From Dendronalium phyllosphericum CENA369 (GTDB lineage Bacteria > Cyanobacteriota > Cyanobacteriia > Cyanobacteriales > Nostocaceae), in assembly GCF_016056275.1 (NCBI RefSeq), contig NZ_JAECZA010000015.1, positions 1-57,763 of the forward strand: DNA of 57,763 nucleotides, read 5' to 3'. Of the stretch, positions 36,130 through 44,433 are shown piece by piece; position 1 is the first letter of the stretch; every line of letters starts with the position of its first letter. Below the pieces are notes generated by a model that saw only the letters and a list, made by a program, of their open reading frames with translations, was not told where the DNA came from and did not search any database. A program made the translations under genes and the position numbers.

Positions 36130-37071
36130 ATGCTAACCGCTACAAAAACGTTGTCTGGTTTGATGGGTTTATGTGTCGGTGATGCGTTGGGTGTGCCAGT
36201 AGAGTTTACTAGCCGTGCTGAACGAGTTAAATCTCCAGTGACAACGATGCTAGGTTATGGCACATGGAATCAACCGCCGGGAACTTGGTCAGATGACAGT
36301 TCGCTAACTTTCTGCTTGGTACAAAGTCTTTGTAGAGGCTATTGCTTGGATGCAATAGCTAATTCCTTTTGGCGTTGGTACAAGACAGGTTACTGGACTC
36401 CACGTGGAGAGATATTTGGCATAGGTAAGAGTACTTATGCAGTGATTATGCGTCTCAACCAAGGAGTTCCACCTTTAGAAGCAGGGGGAACTAGTGAAAT
36501 GAGCAATGGCAATGGTTCTTTGATGAGAATTTTGCCGATGGCTTACTGTCATAAAAGCTTAACTTTTAGTGAATTAATTTCGCGGGTGCATGATGTTTCT
36601 GCCATTACCCATGCTCACGCGCGATCGCAAATGGCCTGTGGCATTTATATTAGTATTGCAATTGCCCTGCTAGAAGGGTTTAACCCTCAAGAAGCTTATT
36701 TACAAGGGTTAAAAAATAGCCAGAAAATTTATTCAGTCCCTAACTTCGTTGACGAAATGCCGCATTTTACGAGAGTATTCAGCGGTGAAATTGCCAAGCT
36801 GCCAGTTGCAGAGATTAATTCTGAGGGCTATGTAATTGATACCCTAGAAGCATCTTTGTGGTGTTTATTAAATAGCTCCTCTTACAGCGAAGCGGTGCTG
36901 AAAGCTATAAATTTAGGTGGACATACAGATACCACCGCCGCCGTCACAGGTGGGTTAGCTGGAATTTACTATGGTGTAGAAGGTATTCCCCAACAATGGA
37001 TGAATCAAATTGCCCGCAAGCAGGACATTATTAACTTAGCAAAACGTTTTGCAGCCGCAGTATACAGCTAA
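36130..37071 (+). CDS. ADP-ribosylglycohydrolase family protein, copy 1 (variant metal site)
   Basis: 313 residues of the DraG/ARH family, which removes ADP-ribose from proteins or from small acceptors using two Mg2+ ions. Present: GLCVGDALGVPVEF (14-27), WSDDSS (53-58) and NGNGSLMRILPMAY. The C-terminal metal motif, GGDTD in active relatives, reads GGHTD here: residue 265 is His (codon CAT at 36922-36924). The tandem neighbour keeps Asp at the same place (GAT). Loss of this ligand should weaken or abolish the standard hydrolase reaction. The gene is otherwise intact, so it may be regulatory, specialised or newly decaying. Confidence 0.9.
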   Translation: MLTATKTLSGLMGLCVGDALGVPVEFTSRAERVKSPVTTMLGYGTWNQPPGTWSDDSSLTFCLVQSLCRGYCLDAIANSFWRWYKTGYWTPRGEIFGIGKSTYAVIMRLNQGVPPLEAGGTSEMSNGNGSLMRILPMAYCHKSLTFSELISRVHDVSAITHAHARSQMACGIYISIAIALLEGFNPQEAYLQGLKNSQKIYSVPNFVDEMPHFTRVFSGEIAKLPVAEINSEGYVIDTLEASLWCLLNSSSYSEAVLKAINLGGHTDTTAAVTGGLAGIYYGVEGIPQQWMNQIARKQDIINLAKRFAAAVYS

Positions 37072-37143
37072 TGATGATACTCAGTGGTTAATAGTGGCTT
37101 TTCAACAGTAAAATTACTTATAGAATTACATACTGATTGAACA

Positions 37144-38085
37144 ATGCTAACCACTGCCAAGGCGTTGTCTGGGTTGATGGGTTTATGTGTCGGTGATGCG
37201 TTGGGTGTGCCAGTGGAGTTTACTAGCCGCGCCGAACGAGTTAAATCTCCAGTCACATCGATGCTAGGTTACGGAACTTGGGATGTTCCTGCTGGCACTT
37301 GGTCGGATGACAGTTCGCTAACTTTTTGCCTAGTAGACAGCCTTTGTGAGGGATTTTCACTAGATGCCATAGCTCGTTCCTTTTGGCGCTGGTACAACGA
37401 CGGTTACTGGACACCTCAAGGCGAAGTATTTGACATCGGTAACACCACATTTTTGGCAATTGTGAATTGGAAACAAGGAATTCCACCCTTAAAAGCAGGA
37501 GGAACTGGTGAAAACAGTAATGGTAATGGTTCTTTGATGAGAATTTTGCCAATGGCTTACTGTCACAAAAGCTTAACTTTTAGCGAATTGATTTTGCGGG
37601 TGCATCAAGTTTCTTGCATTACCCACGCTCATCTCCGCTCCCAAATGGCCTGTGGCATTTATATTAGTATTGCTGAGGAACTGCTAAAAGGAGCTAATCC
37701 CCAAGCAGCTTATCTGGAAGGTTTAAATAAAATTCAATCCCTTTATTCTGCTGATGAATATCTTTTAGAAAAGCCCCATTTCGATAGAGTATTCAGTGGT
37801 GAAATTGCCAACCTGTCAGTTGAAGAGATTAATTCTGGCGGCTATGTAATTGATACCCTAGAGGCATCTTTGTGGTGTTTGCTAAATAGCTCATCCTACT
37901 CTGAGGCAGTACTGAAAGCTGTAAATTTAGGTGGAGATACAGATACTACCGCAGCTGTGACTGGTGGTTTAGCCGGAATTTACTACGGCGTAGAAAATAT
38001 TCCCCAAGCATGGATTGACCAAATTGCCTGTAAAGATAACATCGTTAAGCTAGCAACCAGTTTTGCGGCTGCTGTTTACAGTTAA
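37144..38085 (+). CDS. ADP-ribosylglycohydrolase family protein, copy 2
   Basis: 313 residues, the same length as copy 1 and clearly its tandem duplicate (72-base gap; the first 40 residues are almost identical). All metal-binding elements are present: GDALGVPVEF, WSDDSSLTFCL and GGDTDTTAAVTGG with Asp265 and Asp267. It is therefore predicted to be the catalytically competent copy. In nitrogen-fixing Rhodospirillum DraG reactivates nitrogenase reductase, but no DraT partner is visible here, so the target could be any ADP-ribosylated molecule. Confidence 0.94.
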   Translation: MLTTAKALSGLMGLCVGDALGVPVEFTSRAERVKSPVTSMLGYGTWDVPAGTWSDDSSLTFCLVDSLCEGFSLDAIARSFWRWYNDGYWTPQGEVFDIGNTTFLAIVNWKQGIPPLKAGGTGENSNGNGSLMRILPMAYCHKSLTFSELILRVHQVSCITHAHLRSQMACGIYISIAEELLKGANPQAAYLEGLNKIQSLYSADEYLLEKPHFDRVFSGEIANLSVEEINSGGYVIDTLEASLWCLLNSSSYSEAVLKAVNLGGDTDTTAAVTGGLAGIYYGVENIPQAWIDQIACKDNIVKLATSFAAAVYS

Positions 38086-38135
38086 GGGACTGAGGACTAG
38101 GAAAAAATTTAGCGAACTAAATTAATTTTTCTTCC

Positions 38136-38176
38136 TAATACCCAATCCCTAGTACCCAATACCCAATCCCCAATCT
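38136..38176. repeat. Short tandem repeats (CCCAATC/CCCAATA family)
   Basis: AATACCCAATCCC, then TAGTACCCAATACCCAATC and CCCAATC units, the reverse complement of the family ahead of the Get3d-like gene at 10.6 kb. It lies between two convergent genes and touches the last codon of the HTH-protein gene. Confidence 0.75.
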
Positions 38177-39192
38177 TAGACTGTAGACAGGGAGTAGACT
38201 TGACCATCAATCAACAGCCGTGTAATGCCTTTGGCTTGCAAATGAGTACGAGCCTTATGCAGCATTTTACTATCGGGGACTTTAATTACGCGATCGCGTT
38301 TGGTAGAAAAGCGCTTTGCTACTCGATGGTTATCAAACACCGGCAAAGTTCTTTGCTGGGTTTCGAGGTTAGGAATTTGCCCTAAGTCCCCAAAATCCCT
38401 GAGTGGTCGGGTAATTAATTCCGAGGCGCGGTCAATGACCAAATAGCAAGTCTTGGGCAAAGAGGCTGCTGACAATGGCAAGACTTGTACTGGTATTTCA
38501 CCTAGTCTGCGTCTTGTTACTAAAGGTCTTGGCTCATCTAAATAGTCGTCGTCTTCTTCCTCATCATCATAGTCTTCGTCTAAATCGTCCTCTTCTAAAT
38601 CGTCCTCTTCTAAATCGTCCAAATCTTCTGACTCGTCTAGCAGGTCTTCACCTACTAGCATTTGGGCAACTACAGTTGCCTCTGGACGTTCGTCCTCCAA
38701 AATTGGGCTGGGAATGCTAACTATTTCCGGCGGCTTTTCTTCTACGAGTTCTAGTTGTTTTGGCGATTTTAGCTTTGGTTTTTCCGTCGCTGAAGAACGC
38801 CGTTTCACCCGTCTATTAGCAGATGTTAAATCTTCCTCAGCCTCTTCTTGTTGGGTTTGTATCTCTACTATTGGTTCTTGCTGCTTCACTGGCAACTTCA
38901 AGCGGGGGCTTTCGTTGCTGGGAAGTTCTGGGCTTGGCTCTAGCTGACTCAGTAAAGGTAACTGCTCGTAGCTTACCTGTGCTCTGCCTTCAGGAGTTCT
39001 AGCAGCACGTTTTAAAGAAACGAGGTATTCGTACTCGTCTTCTGGTAAAGTACTTTTGAGCAGGCGGCTAATCGTCGAGTTACTCACATCGTAGCGTTCT
39101 GCCAAAGTTGAGGTCGTTTCAGCAGTCTCTCGATATAACTTAAGAATTTCTTGCTTGTCAGAATCTGTTAGTTTTCTCACGGTAGATACCAA
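38176..39192 (-). CDS. HTH-domain protein with a long acidic linker
   Basis: 338 residues. The first 55 form a transposase-like or Homeodomain-like helix-turn-helix (LTDSDKQEILKLYRETAETT, LAERYDVSNSTISRLLKSTL). A disordered Glu/Pro/Ser-rich linker follows, with a very acidic run around residues 190-215 (mostly Asp and Glu). The last 100 residues are a conserved globular domain (TCYLVIDRASELITRPLRDF, FSTKRDRVIKVPD, GITRLLIDGQVYSL). No IS signature is present, so this looks like a resident cyanobacterial DNA-binding protein of unknown role. The start lies 9 bases after the end of the upstream membrane-protein gene. Confidence 0.8.
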   Translation of the reverse strand: MVSTVRKLTDSDKQEILKLYRETAETTSTLAERYDVSNSTISRLLKSTLPEDEYEYLVSLKRAARTPEGRAQVSYEQLPLLSQLEPSPELPSNESPRLKLPVKQQEPIVEIQTQQEEAEEDLTSANRRVKRRSSATEKPKLKSPKQLELVEEKPPEIVSIPSPILEDERPEATVVAQMLVGEDLLDESEDLDDLEEDDLEEDDLDEDYDDEEEDDDYLDEPRPLVTRRRLGEIPVQVLPLSAASLPKTCYLVIDRASELITRPLRDFGDLGQIPNLETQQRTLPVFDNHRVAKRFSTKRDRVIKVPDSKMLHKARTHLQAKGITRLLIDGQVYSLSTV

Positions 39193-39201
39193 AAAACTTT
39201 T

Positions 39202-40053
39202 TTATGCTCGTTTTCGTCCGCGCTCCCGCCGAGTTCGGCTTAATGATGCATCATGTTCTAGGACAGCGCCCATAGCAAATAACACTCCACTAAATACCCA
39301 AAACACTTCTAGTATTTCTCCACTTTGATAATTAGGCCCTTGGGCATATTTAAACCACATATCTGCAATGTAGAGCGAAAACGCGGCCGCTGCAATCATT
39401 CGCCAAGACTGAGCAACTCGTCCTCCCCAAAAGGCTAGCAGTAGTGTGGTAGCAATAATCAACAGAAATACATCGCTAACTACGTAAAACCAATTTAAAA
39501 TAGCGACTAATAATTCTGTGGGTCTTGCCTGTTGCATGGAAATCCACCATGCCAATAAACTGCCGAACAGTCCAATTGCCAACACAATTAGCCATTGCCA
39601 TTTTTCTAAATTGATTCGTCTGGAAGTGACTGCTAAAATCATGCCTGTGCCAAGAGATAAATAAGTCAGTACAAAAAATACATCGCCGATAGACACATCA
39701 GGTTCTTCTTTTAGAACTATTTCCGTATAGCCGAAAAATATCCCTCCCAGGAAATAAGACAGCATACCTACGGCAATTGCAAGCCAAACATTCCTGCTAC
39801 TGACAATTTGTGGGCTACGCCAGTTCCTCAAGCATAAAATACCAGCACCCAGGTAAGCTAACGCTTCAAAAATATTTGTACCAATTACATACCACTCGGC
39901 ACGGCTTTCGATGCCATCTGCCCCTGGAACTTTGGCACTAAATAACAAAAAGTATAACAGGGCCAGCACGCCCCAGCCAATGCTAGCCAGTATGATGTTC
40001 TGATTTGTAAATAGAGATTTAGAACGGTATGAACTGTTGGATGAGCTACTCAT
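39202..40053 (-). CDS. Multi-pass membrane protein of unknown function
   Basis: 283 residues with about eight membrane helices (for example IILASIGWGVLALLYFLLF, EALAYLGAGILCL, NWFYVVSDVFLLIIATTLLL). The N-terminus is Ser-rich and the C-terminus is basic (SRTRRERGRKRA), probably cytoplasmic. I recognise no transport or enzyme motif. It is probably in one operon with the HTH gene, which starts 9 bases after its stop. Confidence 0.75.
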   Translation of the reverse strand: MSSSSNSSYRSKSLFTNQNIILASIGWGVLALLYFLLFSAKVPGADGIESRAEWYVIGTNIFEALAYLGAGILCLRNWRSPQIVSSRNVWLAIAVGMLSYFLGGIFFGYTEIVLKEEPDVSIGDVFFVLTYLSLGTGMILAVTSRRINLEKWQWLIVLAIGLFGSLLAWWISMQQARPTELLVAILNWFYVVSDVFLLIIATTLLLAFWGGRVAQSWRMIAAAAFSLYIADMWFKYAQGPNYQSGEILEVFWVFSGVLFAMGAVLEHDASLSRTRRERGRKRA

Positions 40054-40192
40054 AGGATTTGACTGTGTAAATGCACTCTGGCGGTTTTTTCAGGTACAGG
40101 ACTGTGTGGTAAGGGGTCTATTTGTCCAGCAATGCACAATTTAACGTCAAAAGCAACTATCAATAGCCGCACTTTTTCCAACACTTTCCCTG

Positions 40193-40855
40193 CTATTGCC
40201 ACAGTTTACTCAGTGAAGATTGATTTAGCCAAGAGATAAACAGCGATCGCTCTCCTTCTGCCATATCTTGTAATCTATCAGTAACTTTATGGGCAAAGTT
40301 AACATTACCAAAATATGTTTTCCCTAGTTTATGCAGTTCTTGCAAGAGACTCACTACATGGTTTTCTTGCCAAGGAGGAAGTTTGGCTGCATCTAAGGGG
40401 TTTATAGTCGTCACCAAGTTTTTGACTGCTTCTGGAGTCGATGCTTCCGGAAATTTCTGTTGCCGTAATATTTCTGCAATATCTTTCTGAAATAATGACG
40501 CTTGCCGAGTACCCAAAAACTCTTCAATATCCATGTAAATCGCTTGCAGCAGCAAAAGACAGGCTTGGACGTAAATACCATTTTTGCCATGACCGCCTGT
40601 GTCACTACCTAGCTGGTCTAAGCGGACTTTACCCCAAACACTAAAGCGGTCTGGCTCCTCCAGCAAGACACAGGCTTTACCTCGGTTGTCAGTTAACTCT
40701 CTCCACAAACCTCTAGCTTCTTCCTCTTGACCAGCTTTGAAGACGCTAATCAAACGAAAGGTTTGCCCCTGATAATGGAGGATCGGCACTTGCTGATCCC
40801 GTTTTGGGTGCTGAATACTCGATATTTCAACATCCTGCCGTTTGAGAATAAACAT
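40193..40855 (-). CDS. Conserved cyanobacterial hypothetical protein, 220 residues
   Basis: Soluble protein. The N-terminal half is beta-rich (YQGQTFRLISVFKAGQEEEA, KACVLLEEPDRFSVWGKVR). The C-terminal half is helical (GIYVQACLLLLQAIYMDIEE, FGNVNFAHKVTDRLQDMAEG, LFISWLNQSSL). No catalytic motif recognised. No signal or membrane segment. It lies 139 bases upstream of the membrane-protein gene on the same strand. Regular codon use and good length conservation of such proteins in cyanobacteria, as I recall them, support a real gene. Confidence 0.75.
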   Translation of the reverse strand: MFILKRQDVEISSIQHPKRDQQVPILHYQGQTFRLISVFKAGQEEEARGLWRELTDNRGKACVLLEEPDRFSVWGKVRLDQLGSDTGGHGKNGIYVQACLLLLQAIYMDIEEFLGTRQASLFQKDIAEILRQQKFPEASTPEAVKNLVTTINPLDAAKLPPWQENHVVSLLQELHKLGKTYFGNVNFAHKVTDRLQDMAEGERSLFISWLNQSSLSKLWQ

Positions 40856-41132
40856 GGCACTAGCAAATAACTCCTCACAGGGGCTTTCTTGATATGCGAT
40901 CTATAATCTGATTTGGCTGTATCGCCAAGAGTGCGATTACCTAGCGTGTCATGAGAGTAAGCTGTGCGATCGCTCTATATCGCTACCCTATAGTAAGCCA
41001 CAACACGCAAATAACCACCCATTGGCTAAATAATATAGCTGATGAATAGCCCATTTACTTCGTTTTTAGCCTACGCTAACTAACTAGCGACTTGAATCTT
41101 AGCCTTGCTTTTGAGGAATCTGCAATTTTCGT
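40856..41132. other. Intergenic region ahead of tRNA-Arg
   Basis: 277 bases with two GCGATCGC-type sites and no gene recognised; the promoter of the tRNA follows it. Confidence 0.4.
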
Positions 41133-41162
41133 TTGCTTCTTGGTAGGGGAAAACGGTATAAT
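41133..41162 (+). promoter_or_regulatory. Promoter of tRNA-Arg
   Basis: TTGCTT (41133-41138), 18-base spacer, consensus TATAAT (41157-41162). Transcription would start about 30 bases ahead of the tRNA. Confidence 0.6.
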
Positions 41163-41200
41163 TGTACCGTTGACTCCTTTGTGAGCCACCGTTTTAACTT

Positions 41201-41273
41201 GGGCGCGTAGCTCAGTGGATAGAGCCACGGATTTCTAATCCGTTGGTCGCAGGTTCGAGTCCTGCCGCGCTCG
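41201..41273 (+). tRNA. tRNA-Arg (anticodon TCT)
   Basis: 73-nt cloverleaf. Acceptor arm GGGCGCG/CGCGCTC (one G-T pair), D arm GCTC/GAGC, anticodon stem ACGGA/TCCGT with loop TTTCTAA (anticodon 41234-41236), T arm GCAGG/CCTGC with TTCGAGT loop, discriminator G. CCA is not encoded. It reads AGA codons. No intron interrupts it. Confidence 0.96.
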
Positions 41274-41341
41274 TTTTAACTCAAGACGAACCCTTAAGTG
41301 TTGTAAAGTGGATGCAATTATCTCTGGTTGAGGGTTCGTTA

Positions 41342-41647
41342 GTGTTGCATCATACAAAGAATAAGGGTGATATTGCTGCAATAAAAGCGATCGCCGATCT
41401 TACTTTTAAAGGTTATTTGATTCTCACACCAGTCATTTGTGAGCATTTATCTTTCGATTTTGTTGTATATAAAGATGATAAATTTTACAAAATACAAGCT
41501 AAATATGCGGGAGATAACAGAGTAGTCAATCAGACTATTTGCGTGGATAAAAATAGTATTAATGAGAAAAAATACAAAGTAAACGATTTTGAATTTGATG
41601 CTGTTTATCTACCTGATGTCGAAGTTTCAATCTCCTCAATTTATTGA
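41342..41647 (+). CDS. Small PD-(D/E)XK nuclease-like protein (PDDEXK_5 type)
   Basis: 101 residues from GTG 41342, chosen because GAGGG lies seven bases upstream; an ATG at 41312 is possible but sits in the loop of a 9-bp inverted repeat (ACGAACCCT/AGGGTTCGT, 41286-41339). The sequence HHTKNKGDIAAIKAIADL, FDFVVYKDDKFYKIQAKYA and FEFDAVYLPD follows the pattern of the PD-(D/E)XK family seen with group I introns. The catalytic Asp (FDF) and Lys (QAK) are present, but the helix Glu usual in GDIAE reads Ala. It starts only 68 bases after tRNA-Arg. Confidence 0.75.
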   Translation: MLHHTKNKGDIAAIKAIADLTFKGYLILTPVICEHLSFDFVVYKDDKFYKIQAKYAGDNRVVNQTICVDKNSINEKKYKVNDFEFDAVYLPDVEVSISSIY

Positions 41648-41793
41648 TAAGCTTAAGAGGATTGACACTAGAAATGTCAGCTTATACGCGAATTATGGGG
41701 GCTAAAATCCCTATAACTTTGTTAACAAAATTCCGCTTTATGTGCTTACACATAATTCGACTAAATTCTGAATAAGGGTAAAACTATTCAATT

Positions 41794-42585
41794 ATGAAGC
41801 AATTTACTGATAAAGTTGTTCTGATTACAGGAGGTAATTCTGGTATTGGCAAAGCTACAGCATTAGCTTTTGCTGAGTCAGGGGCAAAAGTAGCGATCGC
41901 TGGCAGAAGAATTCAAGAAGGTGAAGAGACTGTTGATTTAATTGAAAAAGCAGGTAGTTCAAGTATTTTTATCCCTACAGATATTACTCAAGAAACAGAA
42001 GTTAAAAATTTAATAAGCCAAACAGTTAAAACATTTGGTCGTTTAGATTATGCTTTTAATAATGCTGGAACTCCTGGAATTCTCAAAGTCAATATAGATG
42101 AATCTGAAGAGAATTGGAATCAAGTTATTAATACTAATTTGAAGGGAGTTTGGCTATGTATGAAATATCAAATTCCAGAAATGCGTAAAAATGGTGGTGG
42201 TGCAATTGTAAATAATGCTTCTATTAGAGGATTAATTGCTGCTAATTTAAGTAATAATGAACAAGAAAATAAACCGCAACATAATATTCATTTTTATTGT
42301 ACTAGCAAACATGCAGTATTAGGACTTACTAAATCTTTAGCTGTACAATATGCTAAGGATGGTATTAGAATTAATGCTGTTTGCCCAGGAACTATTATAA
42401 CTCCTATGGTAATGTCAGCTTTAAGTGAGGAAACAATCAAGAATTATGGCAATCAATATCCTATAAAACGATTAGGTACACCAGAAGAGATTGCTCAGGC
42501 AGTATTATGGCTATGTTCAGATTCAGCTAAATTTGTTATTGGGCATTCATTAGTTTTAGATGGTGGTTTAACTATTCAAAATTAG
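41794..42585 (+). CDS. Short-chain dehydrogenase/reductase
   Basis: 263 residues of the classical SDR family. The cofactor motif is TGGNSGIG (12-19), NNAG is at 89-92, the catalytic Ser is Ser143 (NASIRG) and Tyr168/Lys172 lie in FYCTSK. The end VIGHSLVLDGGLTIQN is typical. It is an NAD(P)-dependent oxidoreductase, substrate unknown. It is a single gene, followed by a 14-bp palindrome (GGGATATATATCCC, 42595-42608). Confidence 0.94.
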   Translation: MKQFTDKVVLITGGNSGIGKATALAFAESGAKVAIAGRRIQEGEETVDLIEKAGSSSIFIPTDITQETEVKNLISQTVKTFGRLDYAFNNAGTPGILKVNIDESEENWNQVINTNLKGVWLCMKYQIPEMRKNGGGAIVNNASIRGLIAANLSNNEQENKPQHNIHFYCTSKHAVLGLTKSLAVQYAKDGIRINAVCPGTIITPMVMSALSEETIKNYGNQYPIKRLGTPEEIAQAVLWLCSDSAKFVIGHSLVLDGGLTIQN

Positions 42586-42743
42586 TTTTAAATGGGGATA
42601 TATATCCCTATAACAATAGAATTCGTGTTCTATTTTATGTAAACTCCGATGGGTTCGTAAACTCACATATTGCTCGTATAGGAGTAAACGCAAACAAGCT
42701 TACTTACAGCATATAAATCTAAGGTTAAAAGAAGGAAGATTAA

Positions 42744-43337
42744 CTAGATAATATACCAATTCTGCACGTGAAAAAATAATTCTGGAAAGAACTCTTGAAA
42801 GTCATACTCAAACGCATCATAGTGAGTTATAAGTTCGCTAACAGCGTTAGTTAATATAAAAGACCTGTTCAACTTTCTCGACAGCCGCTTTGATATCCTT
42901 TCCAAGGTGTTTTCTACACCTACCACATTGCGATAAGAACCCAACCAATCTTCAGTTGCCACGCGATTAATTACTTCACTGACGATCGCAGGTATCTCAC
43001 CTTGATAAGCTTGAAACGACTCGTAAATCTCTGCTGTAAATTCATCAAGAGTCACATGAGAATAATCAGACCAATTTTTTGCCAGGAAGTGGTCGTAAAA
43101 AACATCTACAAGCACTCCAGAAAATCGCCTGTAGTTTAAATCAATGCGCTCTTTGCTGCGCTGCACAACTATGTGAGTATCTGTAAACTTATCGATTACT
43201 TGATGACATTCAATTCCTCGCTGGAGATGAGAATTTAATGTCTGGCGAGCTGACCCCTTAACAATGTCAGCTAAGAGATTGCCTAACCTACTCTCAACAT
43301 TAGGTTCAGATAAAAATAAATGAGCTAGCCAGTTCAT
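42744..43337 (-). CDS. Acyl carrier protein phosphodiesterase (AcpH/DUF479 family)
   Basis: 197 residues from ATG 43337 (MNWLAHLFLSEPNVESRLGN), the standard start of the family; a 14-codon upstream extension was rejected. Members of this HD-like family remove the phosphopantetheine arm from acyl carrier protein. Conserved blocks are NLLADIVKG, CHQVIDKFTDTH, RRFSGVLVDVFYDHFLAKNW, with the metal-ligand His and Asp residues present. The true substrate in cyanobacteria is not established. Confidence 0.88.
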   Translation of the reverse strand: MNWLAHLFLSEPNVESRLGNLLADIVKGSARQTLNSHLQRGIECHQVIDKFTDTHIVVQRSKERIDLNYRRFSGVLVDVFYDHFLAKNWSDYSHVTLDEFTAEIYESFQAYQGEIPAIVSEVINRVATEDWLGSYRNVVGVENTLERISKRLSRKLNRSFILTNAVSELITHYDAFEYDFQEFFPELFFHVQNWYII

Positions 43338-43586
43338 TGGTGCAATGGATTTATTTAACTGCTTGACAAACTTAGCCAAAGCAGTGCAAGCACTATTTTA
43401 CTGAAATCAGACCACAGTAATCAAAAAGCTGCACCCAAAGCGATCGCTTCATCTTCCCCAAGATGAATTAGCAGTCAATCTTAAATCTAAAGCTAGTCTA
43501 AAACTAGTCCATCCACGAGGTAGAAGATAATACTCAAATAATTCAGTATTGTGAGGCTAGTGTCTTAAAAATCAGGAAAAACGCCC

Positions 43587-44306
43587 GTGGTTCCAATTAA
43601 AGATAATAATCCCATAACAATCACGCCTTATGTGACTTATGGGCTGATTGCTGTTAATGTTCTAGCGTTTATTTATGAAGCAAGTCTTCCCCCACAGGCA
43701 TTAAATGGGTTTTTACATCTTGCAGCTGTAGTTCCGCGAGAACTTAGCCTCAGCTTTGGTGGTGTCTCTTTGCATCAGCCAGTACCAGAGTGGGCGACCT
43801 TAATTAGCTCCCAATTTTTGCATGGGGGTTTATTGCACCTAGCTGGTAACATGTTGTTTCTCTGGATTTTTGGCAACAACGTTGAAGATAAGTTAGGCCA
43901 TTTCAAATATTTGTTTTTCTATTTGGGTTGCGGGATTTTAGCATCTTTAACTCAATGGTACTTCGCTCAAGATTCTAACATTCCTTCTTTAGGGGCGAGT
44001 GGTGCGATCGCTGGTGTTATGGGAGCATACATTCTCCGTTTTCCCCTAGCCGAAATTATTGGTGTAGTACCTTTGGGGATCTTTTTCCCGACTTTCCGCG
44101 TCCCCGCATATTTCTTTTTAGGATTTTGGTTTCTCCAGCAGGCTTTTTATGGAGTTGCTAGTCTAGAAACACCTACTAATATCGGTATGGAAAGCGGTGG
44201 TATCGCTTACTGGGCACATGCAGGCGGCTTTCTCTTTGGAGCGATTCTTGGGCCGTTGTTAGGTTTGTTTAGCGACAAATCTCCAGAAGAATCCTGGTAT
44301 CAATAA
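43587..44306 (+). CDS. Rhomboid-family intramembrane serine protease, copy 1
   Basis: 239 residues from a GTG start. Six membrane helices. Catalytic Ser138 in GASGAIAGVMGAY, His211 in YWAHAGGFLFG. The second-helix motif HGGLLHLAGNMLFLWIFGNN is complete. It cleaves membrane proteins within the bilayer. A related gene follows at 44434 in the same direction. Confidence 0.94.
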   Translation: MVPIKDNNPITITPYVTYGLIAVNVLAFIYEASLPPQALNGFLHLAAVVPRELSLSFGGVSLHQPVPEWATLISSQFLHGGLLHLAGNMLFLWIFGNNVEDKLGHFKYLFFYLGCGILASLTQWYFAQDSNIPSLGASGAIAGVMGAYILRFPLAEIIGVVPLGIFFPTFRVPAYFFLGFWFLQQAFYGVASLETPTNIGMESGGIAYWAHAGGFLFGAILGPLLGLFSDKSPEESWYQ

Positions 44307-44335
44307 TTCTTTACGGGATTGGGGGAACTTGCTTG

Positions 44336-44388
44336 CTGGCTGGTTAATTTCAAAAGTGAATTGAGCTAAAAATTTTTAGCTGCCAGCC
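44336..44388. terminator. Nested hairpin between the two rhomboid genes
   Basis: An 18-bp perfect palindrome AGCTAAAAATTTTTAGCT (44364-44381) followed by GCCAGCC, which can pair with GGCTGG at about 44338-44343. It could terminate transcription of the first rhomboid gene or be an operator for the second. Confidence 0.35.
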
Positions 44389-44433
44389 ACACAAGTTATA
44401 TTGCAATTAATGAATAATTAGCAAAAAATACCT

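Noticed and set aside
36130-38085. Calling the pair DraG regulators of nitrogenase
   Set aside because: No DraT gene is visible and ARH-family enzymes have many targets.
38176-39192. Transposase call for the HTH protein
   Set aside because: It has a transposase-like HTH, but no DDE catalytic domain and no terminal repeats.
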